Assembly (NCBI GenBank): GCA_033558025.1
Contig: JAUCEF010000012.1
Coordinates: forward strand, 2,852,001 to 2,916,000
Length of the DNA: 64,000 nt
From: Phytophthora sp. 'mugwort'
Taxonomy: Eukaryota; Oomycota; Peronosporomycetes; Peronosporales; Peronosporaceae
Reading direction: 5' to 3'
The notes beneath the pieces were generated by a model, which saw nothing but the letters and a program-made list of their open reading frames with translations, made no database searches and was not told the DNA's origin. Shown here piece after piece: positions 10,224 through 20,117 of this stretch. Within the stretch, counting starts at the first letter, position 1; each line of letters opens with the position of its first letter. A program made the translations under genes and the position numbers.

Positions 10224-10399
10224 CGGTTCGACACGTAGATTGTCGCTGCCCCGCAGTTCAACAAAAGTACTACGTCGGGATGTTCTGCGTTGATCTCACC
10301 TGTTACGAGAACAGTGGCCGGGACTTGTAAATCAGAGGGTTTTGACACAGAACGTTGAGGCGTTCTGGTTACATTCTCGGCCACGCCAGGACCCTCCTT

Positions 10400-11226
10400 C
10401 GCTGAAACGTGCTGGTTCGTTCCCTTGTTGCCTTTCTCTTTCTTCCCAGGAGAAACAGTTAGCCTTGATGTGGCCTGACTTCTTGCAAAAAAGGTACGAC
10501 CCTCAGTGCGCTTAGTCTCCTCTCTCAGTTTGAAGCGACCATTTCCACGGTATGCTTTTCCTTTGTAGGACCTGTCCTGATATTGGAACTTGCTTGTTGA
10601 ATCTTCTAGTCTCGATTGAAGATTCGGTCGCGCATTTCCTTGATGAAGTGCGTTGCTTCGTACTTGACTTGCATTGCTTCGTATTTGACGGCTAAATCCA
10701 TAGCGTCGCTCAGTGTTTCGGGATTTGCTAGCTTGGCGTAGCTACGCGCGCGCGGCTGAGGCCGTTCGCGTAGCACAACACTTAGTCCGGCATGTTCATG
10801 CCTTCCACACGGAAGCTCAGAGCTGAATACTAGCCGTTGTACGTCTTGATGTCCGCCGTCTGCTTGAGCCGCTGAAGCTCCTCGCGCAGGACACCTGATA
10901 ATTCGCCGCCTCGAAATGTTGGAGCACAGGCTCGCGGAAAATTCCCCACGTGTGCTCCTCGTTTCTCGTTTTTGAAGACCTGTGCAGGAACCACCCTGGG
11001 ACCGGTTTCTTCATGGCGACCCGTCTATCCTTGGCAATTGTATGCTTGAGTCCTCGATCATGATCCCGTTAATGCGACACGCGTTCTCAATCTGGAACAA
11101 CCACTCGTCCACATCCTCCCACCACCTGCCGGTGTACTTGGGCACGTTGTTAGGCGCTCGCGTGCGCTCCGCAATCGCTTGATTCAGCCGATCGATCTCG
11201 GCGCGTAGCTGGGCGTTCGTAGACAT
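10400..11226 (-). pseudogene. Gag remnant of the gypsy-like element
   Basis: A readable start at 11226 gives MSTNAQLRAEIDRLNQAIAE followed by VPKYTGRWWEDVDEWLFQIE, the typical beginning of a retrotransposon gag. The frame breaks after about 71 codons. Further minus-strand traces to about 10400 are heavily interrupted. It lies directly after the 5' LTR and its primer-binding-like site, as expected. Confidence 0.7.
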
Positions 11227-11269
11227 GGGCTTCTTCTGATCTGAACGCTGGGACCAACAAGTGCTAACA

Positions 11270-11462
11270 GTATATATTGTACGGGGAGTCTTTGGGGGGG
11301 GGGGGAGGACGCACTAAGGAGAAGCCCCGCCCCCGCAATTCGGGCGGATGGAAGCTTCTTGAAGCTTCCACAGGCGCCGTACGTAGCCTACTTGTATTCA
11401 CGTAGGGTTATTATACTATACTAAACCTCAGTGTATGCACTTCTGCTGCCAAATAGCTAACA
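11270..11462 (-). repeat. 5' LTR of the gypsy-like element
   Basis: About 193 bp, partner of 5773-5961. It contains a G13 run where the other copy has a shorter G-rich stretch. On the minus strand it starts TGTTAGCTA. The inner end is followed on the minus strand by the primer-binding-like TGGTCCCAGCG. Confidence 0.85.
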
Positions 11463-12140
11463 CATGTCGTCGACACATCTACAGAGACGGCTGCAAAGCA
11501 AAAGAAACGGCAGAACGTGCACAGATATCAGCACATTCCTGGCTTCGCACAAGCAGAGAAAAGATAAATGTTTTTCTGGCAGTATATGGCTTAGTCATGC
11601 CTCAGAAAGGGATAACTTTCGTATTTAGTATAGAATATTTTAGTTTTTCCTATGTCAGCCGATATCTCAGAAATGTGTACCACACCAAACGCCTTGTGAT
11701 GTTCAACTTGTTACGAGTCGTAAAACAGAGTGCCAATCAAGAGATGGGGTCTATTTTAGACCTTGATAAATAAATTCACAAAATGTAGCCGACAAAATGC
11801 TAACATAATTTCGTAACAGCCACTCAACAGCGCAGCCAACGGACCAGGTAGCGCCGGTGGTCGTTTCTCCTTCTCTAGAGGCGCTCTAACACTCTAGTGC
11901 AGTGCGTTATAAAGTGCAGACAGAGGAGAAGAGGGTGCAGTGAACTAGAAGCTCTGCGCTGACATTGCTGTGTTGCAGAAGGTGGCGACAGATAAGGCGG
12001 AACCCCTGCGCCTTCATTTTATGGTGGGTCTTATTCTTATGCTTAGCTGGTTTTTGAGCAGGCTCATCTAGTTTTTAAGCAGGTTCTTGTACTGAAAAGA
12101 AAATGAACTCGCTCCCGATGAGTGAATATTTGAAGGGCGT
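11463..12140. other. Non-coding stretch, nothing recognised
   Basis: An AT-rich open frame at 11435-11773 overlaps the LTR end and has no recognisable domain. I see no gene or repeat structure of note. Confidence 0.5.
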
Positions 12141-12163
12141 CGTCACGTTCCGCAAAGAAAGCA

Positions 12164-12705
12164 TTGACTTATGATCGCGCGATGGGGGGGGGGCTTCGAC
12201 GGATCATATTTGTTGTTGGAGAAGGCTTTAATGTCTTTCGTGCCAAAGTAACTCGACTGTTCGACGAACCGAGTTTTGCGAAACTGCGTGTCAACGGCGA
12301 GCGGATATTCTTTATGAAAAGCAAGGGAGCATCTCAGCAACAATTTAACCCACTCACCGAGGAGAACTTTCAGGCTCTGGTTGAACATCGTTGGGCGCGC
12401 ATATCCAGCGGTGACAAGCAAAATGGGGGAAAGATGTGGCGGGTAATTTCGAGTTTGAATTCTTCGTCTACTGTCACCTGGGAGATCAGGCACGACGTCG
12501 CACCGCAAGCATCCGACTTCGAGTCAACGATCTATGGGTCACATATGAAGCCGATGTGCTGGACTTACGCGCTGCACTGGGTCTTTCTGATCACGACATT
12601 TTCACCCAGGAAATCTACCGCGGATATCAGCCGATTACTATGGAACAGGAAGACATTCAAGACGTAGATCACATATCGGAACAATACGGGATTACGAAAG
12701 AATGA
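12164..12705 (+). pseudogene. Unidentified broken coding fragment
   Basis: Two overlapping frames look like one former ORF with a frameshift near 12440. The first half includes FAKLRVNGERIFFMKSKGA and LTEENFQALVEHRWARIS. The second includes FEFEFFVYCHLGDQARRR and ends DVDHISEQYGITKE. The amino-acid texture looks like real protein, but I do not recognise the family. The position between two transposon remnants suggests a small element-encoded or repetitive-family ORF. Confidence 0.35.
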
Positions 12706-12839
12706 TCATAGCTTAGTTCTAGTCCATGAGCTCATCAAATGCTACTTCCCTCAATCCGCCCACCTCATATCCACAATGCCCACACAAATTCAAAGTCCCT
12801 GTTTAAGACAATAGGCACTTCCGCATTGCAACACTTAAC

Positions 12840-13774
12840 ACACCGTCTGGATCAAGCGGAAAAACCAGGTTCGCATGCTTTTAAAACCAAGCTTTCAACC
12901 GTCTAAAACAAACTTCGATCGGGCTCAGCTGCGGACTATAAGGCGGTAGAAATAGTAATCTTGCACCAGCTTAGTGGACAGCATCAATCAACTCGGGGTA
13001 CATGGATTTTTGCGTTGTCCATTACAACGATAGATCGGGGTAGCAACCAGGAAATTAGGAGGGGGATAACGCATTTCTCAAAAGCTGCATGAAAGCTCTT
13101 GCGTGTAAACGTTCCCTCGTAGTTTTCCATGCAGCGAACTCTTGGTGATCTAGACACGCCATAATAGAGCGCCGTTTCCGCCTACCAAAGGCAGCTTCAC
13201 TACGCATTTCGCCCCGCATTTAGACCAGCCATACCGACGATACGCGTGACGACCATCTTTAGAGGTCTCGTCAAGGAATATTGAAGCTGTGAGGGTAAAA
13301 ATAGATGTCACTTAGCTTCGACTTGTAGTTAGCGACCTATAAAAAGCAGCGTTAATACACACACAGTGTCGACAACAATAATTTACTTACCTCAGCCGGG
13401 ACACTCCCTAGCCGCCCGAGGAAGGCGTTTCCTTGTCATGTGGAGGTCAAAGTGGAGTGCTCGGCAGATCGTAGATAGCGAGTATTCTTAACCGAGGGAA
13501 AGCTAGTCGCTAGAAAACCTTGGAGCTCTTTCGAGATAAAGTGTAGGATGCGCGTCATGTACTCTGCTACCCCAGCAAGCACGGTAGACGACCACCGAGC
13601 GCTCCGCTGAGGAGCCTTGTTTTCTTCTACGACGCCCTTTAGTAGAAACAGCCGATACCATCTCTTGATCGTCCTTGGCCGGTTGCCTAGTATGTCGCTG
13701 ATGAATGCCAGGTCGAGGCCGTATACATGTAGCAATGCTACATCCCGTCAGCGGAAATCGATAGAGTACGTCAT
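12840..13774 (-). pseudogene. Degenerate Tc1/mariner-like (IS630-type) transposase
   Basis: An ATG at 13774 begins a helix-turn-helix region (LALLHVYGLDLAFI-like, then SDILGNRPRTIKRWYRLF) with an in-frame stop early on. Downstream minus-strand sequence near 13005-13030 encodes VVMDNAKIH, the block with the second catalytic Asp. Near 12900-12950 another frame encodes LPPYSPQLSPIEVCFRRLKAW, the block with the third acidic residue. Both are diagnostic of DD-E/D transposases of the Tc1/mariner superfamily. Frameshifts and stops between them make it non-functional. Terminal repeats were not identified. Confidence 0.75.
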
Positions 13775-13823
13775 GGACCGAAGTAGGGCTGATGACTGGT
13801 GTCTAGATTGTGAATGTCTGCAA

Positions 13824-13851
13824 GGAATTGCCCCTATAAATGGGCAATTCC
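13824..13851. repeat. Perfect 10-bp inverted repeat (hairpin)
   Basis: GGAATTGCCC and GGGCAATTCC are separated by 8 nt (ctataaat). It lies 50 nt beyond the transposase start and may be a remnant of a terminal or internal repeat of that element. A second small palindrome (CTATGGAT-aaa-ATCCATAG) is at 14006-14024. Confidence 0.8.
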
Positions 13852-14507
13852 GTGCTGCTGCTGCTAAAATTGAGCGTAATTATCGCGCGAGTAAAATTAT
13901 ATCCGAGCATCTGGTTATTTTTAGCTTTCAACTGCAATTAGATTTGATAACTCCGAGAGGAAAACTTGGCCTTGTGCCTAAATATCTGCATTGCACAATA
14001 ATTGACTATGGATAAAATCCATAGGCGCATGATGTAATACACATAATGTTCAGCTTCGTGTGGTCACACCTAGTGCAACACTATTTAGAGTGATCACACC
14101 ACATACAACATCTACGTTTGACTGGTGGAGGGAGAGAGCTCCTCGTTCCAGCGTCGTCACTTCAGATTTCGCTTTCTAGCACGCACCTCTCATCCTTTCA
14201 TTGCCCCGAGTACTAGAGAACATCATTACCCGTATACATCTTTTAGTCCGGTGGTCCACGTGAAGATTATCAAACAACACCATCTTTCGACCGAGGGCTC
14301 CAACCCTGTGGCGAAAATTGCTCTCACCAGATCTGATGGACCCCACCACCTCCAATAGCGAGCGATAGCCTTTGTAGTCACATATCACAACTTAGAACAG
14401 CCGCTAAGACTATACTAGGTAATACAGAAGGCTAGCTGTCACCGACCAGATGCGACCAGAACACTCCACGTCTCTACATATGAATAAAACATGACGGGGC
14501 AAAGGCT
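13852..14507. other. Intergenic region upstream of the SLC1-like gene
   Basis: No supportable coding region. Apart from the palindrome at 14006-14024 I see nothing specific until the promoter-like motif at 14508. Confidence 0.55.
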
Positions 14508-14523
14508 GCTCACTTGTCGCTCT
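14508..14523 (+). promoter_or_regulatory. Inr-like motif of the SLC1-like gene
   Basis: GCTCACTTGTCGCTCT matches the oomycete initiator at about 11 of 16 positions, strongest over GCTCA. It is 15-30 nt before the ATG at 14538. The 9-mer TCACTTGTC recurs at 20079-20087, about 31 nt before the next gene's ATG. Confidence 0.4.
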
Positions 14524-14537
14524 AGTCGCTGGATGCC

Positions 14538-17500
14538 ATGACTGACGCAGTGGACGCCGCCCCGCAGCCGAGACGTACGTTGAGTCGCGAGTCCTGCGCC
14601 GTATTAACCAGCGCCCGGGAGACCGACGGTGCGTTCGCCGCCTTCCTCTCGGACAGCAGCGACGACGAGGACGAGGACGACGCCGACACGCGCGCACTCC
14701 TGAGAATGCAGCAGCAAGCGGACGACAGCGCTTACAGCGACGCCCCGTTCAAGATGGAGCCGCCAGTCAAAGAGACGGAGTCGGAGGCTGTTCGTGCTGC
14801 AACGTACGAGACTTCGTCAGTGGCCGACGTCCTGGACCTCTTGTCCATAGTCGAGCGGGCCAGTCGAGTGATAGACGACCACCTGGCGTTAAGTGTCAAC
14901 AGCTCGACCATCACACATAAGAGGGAGCTCCTGTTGACACCGTCTCCGAGGAAGACGAGCGTCAGATGCGAAACGGAGAGCAGCTTTGCGGATTTCCTCT
15001 CTGACGGGAGTAATCACAGTCAAGAAGAGGACGAAGACGACGCGGAGACACGCGCATTGGTGAGGATGCAGCAGCAGGCGGACGACAGCGCGTATGTGGC
15101 CACGTCGCTCATAATGGACCGTGGACGTAGTGAGGATAGCAACCACAGTTTCCGACTGACGTTGGCGCAGCCTGGAAGCTTTAATACGCACGAAGGCGAC
15201 GAGTTAAGGGGTCCTAGGAAGTTGGTAGAAGAAGCCAAGAGACGAGAATCTGCCGTCAATGAGACGGAGGAACCTGTTGATACTGCGACAGATCAAGGAG
15301 ACGCGTGCATTCTCAAGAGGAATGAAGACAAGAGCTTGGCGGACGAGAGTGACAGCTTCGTTGACGAGTTGAGACCCAGTTTCTCAGACGAACACAGCTT
15401 CACTAGAGGCGGAGACAGCGTCACAGAGACGAGCTTTGTGTATCGACTGAGCGATGAGGAACCACAAGAGTCAATAGAGCTTCTCAATGCCAGTAACGCA
15501 GACCACGAGCACCACCAGCCATCGTTTCTCAGTCCGAGCGCGTCGAGTTTCATCCGATCAAATGACGCAGTTGCATTCACGTTTCAAGACATGGATTCCT
15601 CCTTTAAACTACACGAAGGAGGAACTGTCAGTGGGATCACAGACAGCTTCAGTAGCGTGCTCACGGCCAGTTCTGTGTCCACGTCTCCACCTAAACTTGA
15701 CACCACACAAGCGTCCAGAGCCTCCATCAAGCCGCCACTCTCTCGTCAATCTAGTGTCGCGTCATCAACCAGATCGCAGGATTCGTCCTCACAGCATCGA
15801 GCGCTAGTAACTCGCGAGTCGTGGAGAGTTTCGTCGCTCGACTTTCAAGAGAGTAAACACGCCTTCGATGAAGAGTTGGGGCCTTTTGTAGCTATTCACT
15901 CCGACTCACCGCGTGGGTCTGCTGTACAGCCGCGTCATCGTCTAAGCAGCACGTTCGAAGAACGCACGTCTGTGGCTTCTACTCCCTCATCCAGCTTCGC
16001 ATCGAGCCATAGTCAAGTGAACTTCTTCGTTGACGACATTCCATCAAGCTTAAGTTCACTATCGTTGGCTTCTCGAGCTTCTGGAGATGATTCGTTCGCG
16101 AATGTTGCCATTTTGGGTGACGACGTGCGTGATCACAACGAGAGACGCAGTAGCGATCTCATATCGTCAGAAGAGAGCGAACTTGAGTCTTTTACCTCTC
16201 TGAATACTGTAGAGACACTCGGCTGCAGCTATAACAACCTGGTAGAAACTACAACAACGTTGGACCGGAGTTTCAGCAAGCTAGTGGATCGTCAAGGCTT
16301 CTATCCGGTCGACAGGGATAACACCAGTGTCAATGGTACGAGTCTGGGCAGTTCACTGGCATTGTCGGCTCTGTCGCACTCTTCAGCAGCGAGTGACGAG
16401 CTGCCGTTCATGTCTTTCAACGTTGTCAAGTCTCCACCCTCAACAAACCTCGTCCACCAAGAGAACAAGCTGCAGTTAAGTCGACAAGAGCCTTCGAGTG
16501 AATCACAGCATGTTCTCTATAGGTCTCTTGGGCTTCCTAGAGACAGGGACGTTAAGGCGATAACCCTCTCAAGAGCTCCAGCTTCAGTCTACTCGACCGG
16601 TACGCAAAGTTTCTCGTCTGCAGCGCTCCTGGCTGCTATCAAGACGCGCGATGTTCGTACGGATACTCAGTCAGAAGAAACTGAAGCTGGGGACGTCGCT
16701 CGTGGTGCGTTATCGCCACTAGAACCTCCGCTCAAGATTAATGTGGTGCCACGAGGAAGAAAGTCGCTCTTATCGGGTTCTTCTCCCTCGAATCCAGCGT
16801 CACCTGTCGCGATGTCGGATCCAATCCGTGCGTCAATGGCATCTTCGACGGGTACTGCTGATCGTCTTGACTTTACTGGCGTGTACCGTGGCTCAGTGAA
16901 CAGTCTGGAGGCCTCACGTCACGACAGTGCACCCTCTCAACCTTTAACGATGGAGACGCGTACTCGAGATGAACACAAGGCGCTTGAACTGGAGCTTGTA
17001 GCCGTAAAGTTGGCGCGTTCAATTAGCGACAGTCGCACGTTGCAGCGCGAATCGCAACGAAAAGTCGAAGAGTTTTTCCGACAGACGGATACAAAGAGTA
17101 TGAACGGGATTGCTGATCGACAAGCTTCTGGCTGGGTCAACCGACCTCGTGCCCGTACGACGGGGCTTCAGTGTGTGGAGGATATGGAGGAAGAACCGCG
17201 TCATTTCGCTCTCAATAGCAACAAGATGGCCAAGATTATCCACCTCAAGAACTTGCATACTGACACACGACGTGGATTCTTCCTAGAAGAAGAAGCGCCT
17301 TTAACGCCTCAGTACGAAGCACTGAAGCCGGGAGCGATGGGGATGACCACAGGCACGACAAGTACAGGCACCACTGCGACACGGTCAATGCCGTCTGATC
17401 TCCTTCCGATGCCTCCTACTACTCACGTCATTAGTCCACAAGCAGATGACACGCAGAAGCCAAAGATGCTGCAAAATGGCAGTAGACTGGGAGCTGTATC

Positions 17501-19760
17501 AACACTTTTAGCCGACAATATCCCGTTAACTCCATCGTTGCCATGGCTGTCGACCACCGAGTCTCCTGCCTTCTCTCCGTCCTCGAACGGGTTTAACGTG
17601 ATTAGTATGGGGCGATCACCCGTGGCGTTTGCTGGCACCGCAAGTGGTTTCCGATGGAAAACAGCGAGTAATTTGGCTGCTGAAGCTCCTTTCGACGCGT
17701 CCTCCATGTACTCGCAGCGGTCCACACTGGCAGGTCGTGTCCAGAGTTTATCTGCGTCGCTAGCCAGCACCTTACATCGTTTCTTCCACGGACATCAAGC
17801 TCAGCAACAAGCTGCGAACTCGGAAGTGACGTCACCGCAATCGCAATGCACCGCACCGGCAGCGCTACCTCGTGCGTACGACCACAGTGGCTTCTATGAG
17901 ATGCCATTCAAGGTCCCTGGACTCCAGAAGCCGTTTAAACCTCGTCAGAAGAAGACCAAGACGGGAAATGAGCGGGTCTGGACGCGTCAGTGGTTGATTC
18001 TAGCGACGTGTACCGTGCTCGGCTTATCGCTAGGCGCTCTCCTGGTTCGAGTCGTACGAGTTGACGCCACTGTGTTCAACCTGTCAGCTGATGAAGCTCA
18101 GGAAGCTCAAGAAAGCAACGGTGAGATGGTATCATCAGCTACTGTACAGTGGCTCGTATTACCTGGTCACTTGTTCCTGCGCGTATGGACAGCAGTGACG
18201 ACTTTGCTACTGGTTTGCTATGTGTCCACTGGTTTAGCAGATCTGGTGGGCTGTGCGGACAAATCTACGCCGGTCTTGAGCTTCCGGTCGATCGGATACG
18301 TGCTACTTCTCGCAGTGCTGGCTACGCTTGAAGGAGTTGTAACCATGTGGATCACTTATCACTTTGGATGGTTTCGAGGAGCTGCTGGTACTGAAGCGTC
18401 TACACTGTCTGATACACTTGGAGTGACTCCACTGTCTCGAGGAATTATTGGCTTATTGTGTACTCAAGACGGCGAGTACTTGCAACGTCTTGGCCATGAT
18501 GTGTTTGTATGCTCGAATGCGTCGTTGACGCTGCCTCTGTATGAACAAGTGACGAGAAGTAACACAAGCGGCGTAGACAGTGGTCCAGCTGTATTCGCGC
18601 TGCATGAAATAACGCAAGTGTTCGCCACACCGACGTCTGTACCGTATTATCCAGCCTCTCTAGGCTCAAGATTGGACATGACGAGGTCGTTCTTGTCAGC
18701 GCTTACTTCAGAGAATCTCGTACTACAGTTGACACAAGTGGAGCTGGACGAAATGGCTTCACTAAGTGGTTTGGTCGTGTTTGGTCTGCTCTTGGGTTTT
18801 GTATGTGGAAAGCGGATACTGAGATTACGACGTGATGTCATGTTCCAGTCGATACCAAATACTGCTCTGGAGCTCCACGCGTCTCGTTATTATATCGTTA
18901 GCATTTTGATGGAACTACAGCTCGCGCTCGAGTGGTTAGTGGACTTAATGGAGAGATATCTGGCACCTCTGGGCTTCTTCTCGCTCCTGGTGGGGGAATT
19001 AGTGGCTCATCATCAAGAATGGCGAGCATTTACGTCTTCAATGTCGTCGCTGATCGTCAGTGTGCTGGGTTTATTCGTGTTCCATGCTGTCGTGGTTCTG
19101 CCACTGGTATTGACGCACTTCTCGAGATTATCACTATTGACAACGATCCGAGCATTCATACCGATATTCCTGTTCGCGTTTACGACCAATAATATTGCTC
19201 TCTCAGCACCGGTAATGATGCAGTGTTACGCCCGGGGACAAAGTGTGACCCGTTCCGCTGCTCAACTTGTCACAGCAGTGACAGCAGCTCTCACGCGGAA
19301 TGCACGGGCATTGTATCTACCGCTACTGTTGCTGTGGTTATTGGAGACTTCGTCTGAAGTAGTAGCATTAACTTTCTCGGATTATTTATCGGTGGGGTTG
19401 CTGTCGCTACTGAGCTCCTTTTGCGGCGGGAGCACTCGTGTGACACTGGCGATGGCCCGCACTTTGTGGTCCATTACCGTGAGCAGTCAGTCGTCCAATG
19501 CGGCACGTGCACTTCCCGCTACGATGCCACTGCTCGTGCTGTGCGACGTGATCCTCTCCCGAGCCGCTAGCGTGCTGAATGTGGCGGACCACGTTGTACT
19601 GACGAAGCTAGCAGCTCAGTATTGGGACGAGACGGTCGTGCACGGCCCAGCTGACAGGACCAACGCCAGCAACAACGACGTCCCGAGCCCCAGTCCGCTT
19701 GACGACAGCCAACTGCCTCGTCCTTCGTCCAGTGCATTACTCTCCTCCGTTTACTTATAG
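14538..19760 (+). CDS. Giant Ser-rich protein with C-terminal degenerate SLC1/DAACS transporter domain
   Basis: 1740 aa in one exon. Residues 1 to about 1145 are low-complexity, Ser/Thr/Asp/Glu-rich and probably disordered and phosphorylated. They include a duplicated acidic motif (FLSD ... EDEDDA[DE]TRAL[LV]RMQQQADDSAY) at about 31-68 and 148-188. Residues from 1152 on are hydrophobic and follow the order of dicarboxylate/amino acid:cation symporters (SLC1/SDF): QWLILATCTVLGLSLGALL, WLVLPGHLFLRVWTAV, GLVVFGLLLGFVCGK, LAPLGFFSLLVGELV, then HP1, TM7, HP2 and TM8 equivalents. Substrate and ion motifs are eroded. The HP1 Ser-rich tip is AFTTNNIALSAP (about 1547). The TM7 NMDGT motif is replaced by LTRNARALY (about 1585). 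TM8 keeps only a D...R..S.LNVAD echo (about 1669). Usual family length is about 400-550 aa. It is either a non-transporting relative or a transporter with altered specificity; the long N-terminal tail suggests a signalling or scaffolding role (inference). Confidence 0.82.
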   Translation: MTDAVDAAPQPRRTLSRESCAVLTSARETDGAFAAFLSDSSDDEDEDDADTRALLRMQQQADDSAYSDAPFKMEPPVKETESEAVRAATYETSSVADVLDLLSIVERASRVIDDHLALSVNSSTITHKRELLLTPSPRKTSVRCETESSFADFLSDGSNHSQEEDEDDAETRALVRMQQQADDSAYVATSLIMDRGRSEDSNHSFRLTLAQPGSFNTHEGDELRGPRKLVEEAKRRESAVNETEEPVDTATDQGDACILKRNEDKSLADESDSFVDELRPSFSDEHSFTRGGDSVTETSFVYRLSDEEPQESIELLNASNADHEHHQPSFLSPSASSFIRSNDAVAFTFQDMDSSFKLHEGGTVSGITDSFSSVLTASSVSTSPPKLDTTQASRASIKPPLSRQSSVASSTRSQDSSSQHRALVTRESWRVSSLDFQESKHAFDEELGPFVAIHSDSPRGSAVQPRHRLSSTFEERTSVASTPSSSFASSHSQVNFFVDDIPSSLSSLSLASRASGDDSFANVAILGDDVRDHNERRSSDLISSEESELESFTSLNTVETLGCSYNNLVETTTTLDRSFSKLVDRQGFYPVDRDNTSVNGTSLGSSLALSALSHSSAASDELPFMSFNVVKSPPSTNLVHQENKLQLSRQEPSSESQHVLYRSLGLPRDRDVKAITLSRAPASVYSTGTQSFSSAALLAAIKTRDVRTDTQSEETEAGDVARGALSPLEPPLKINVVPRGRKSLLSGSSPSNPASPVAMSDPIRASMASSTGTADRLDFTGVYRGSVNSLEASRHDSAPSQPLTMETRTRDEHKALELELVAVKLARSISDSRTLQRESQRKVEEFFRQTDTKSMNGIADRQASGWVNRPRARTTGLQCVEDMEEEPRHFALNSNKMAKIIHLKNLHTDTRRGFFLEEEAPLTPQYEALKPGAMGMTTGTTSTGTTATRSMPSDLLPMPPTTHVISPQADDTQKPKMLQNGSRLGAVSTLLADNIPLTPSLPWLSTTESPAFSPSSNGFNVISMGRSPVAFAGTASGFRWKTASNLAAEAPFDASSMYSQRSTLAGRVQSLSASLASTLHRFFHGHQAQQQAANSEVTSPQSQCTAPAALPRAYDHSGFYEMPFKVPGLQKPFKPRQKKTKTGNERVWTRQWLILATCTVLGLSLGALLVRVVRVDATVFNLSADEAQEAQESNGEMVSSATVQWLVLPGHLFLRVWTAVTTLLLVCYVSTGLADLVGCADKSTPVLSFRSIGYVLLLAVLATLEGVVTMWITYHFGWFRGAAGTEASTLSDTLGVTPLSRGIIGLLCTQDGEYLQRLGHDVFVCSNASLTLPLYEQVTRSNTSGVDSGPAVFALHEITQVFATPTSVPYYPASLGSRLDMTRSFLSALTSENLVLQLTQVELDEMASLSGLVVFGLLLGFVCGKRILRLRRDVMFQSIPNTALELHASRYYIVSILMELQLALEWLVDLMERYLAPLGFFSLLVGELVAHHQEWRAFTSSMSSLIVSVLGLFVFHAVVVLPLVLTHFSRLSLLTTIRAFIPIFLFAFTTNNIALSAPVMMQCYARGQSVTRSAAQLVTAVTAALTRNARALYLPLLLLWLLETSSEVVALTFSDYLSVGLLSLLSSFCGGSTRVTLAMARTLWSITVSSQSSNAARALPATMPLLVLCDVILSRAASVLNVADHVVLTKLAAQYWDETVVHGPADRTNASNNDVPSPSPLDDSQLPRPSSSALLSSVYL

Positions 19761-19860
19761 TTGCGTTACTTATTTGAAAACACTGCATTCATATTGTGCG
19801 TTCTAGCAGTAAGTCGAAATTTTCAACCGAAAGCATCATTTGCTTCGATGTGATCAACAG

Positions 19861-19953
19861 GTGAACTCAAGTGCGTACAGTACTGTACTTATAATAGAGT
19901 GAACTCAAATGCATACAGTACTGTACTTATAATAGTGAACTCAAGTGCGTACA
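19861..19953. repeat. Tandem repeat, about 37 bp x 2.5, with embedded palindrome
   Basis: Units start gtgaactcaa at 19861, 19899 and 19935 (the last is partial). The first unit contains the perfect 14-bp palindrome GTACAGTACTGTAC at 19875-19888, and the second contains its 10-bp core. It lies between the stop of the SLC1-like gene and the start of the SLC52-like gene. Confidence 0.85.
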
Positions 19954-20117
19954 TGCATTTTTGACAGCTCTTAGTACGTAATCGGACTAGGCGAAACCTC
20001 TGTACCATACCGGTATGCACAATATAGTTAAGATTTAGCTCGCGATCTGACTTTTATTAACCAAATGTTTACTTCAATTCACTTGTCTATCCCAATAACT
20101 GCGACGAGTTAACAAGG

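Larger units (their letters stand above)
5773..11462 (-). mobile_element. Old Ty3/gypsy-like LTR retrotransposon, degenerate
   Basis: About 5.7 kb lies between two related LTRs (5773-5961 and 11270-11462). On the minus strand the order is 5' LTR, a primer-binding-like TGGTCCCAGCG at about 11245-11255, gag remnant, protease/RT/RNase H, integrase, a purine tract (GAAGGAAGGGTGAG at 5962-5975) and 3' LTR. RNase H before integrase is the Ty3/gypsy order. All ORFs are broken by stops and frameshifts, and the LTRs differ at roughly one position in five by eye, so the insertion is old. No clean target-site duplication is visible. Opposite-strand coding traces at 6540-7330 suggest a second element fragment nested inside. 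Confidence 0.85.

Noticed and set aside
11435..11773. 112-codon plus-strand frame
   Set aside because: It starts inside the LTR and shows no domain; probably chance.
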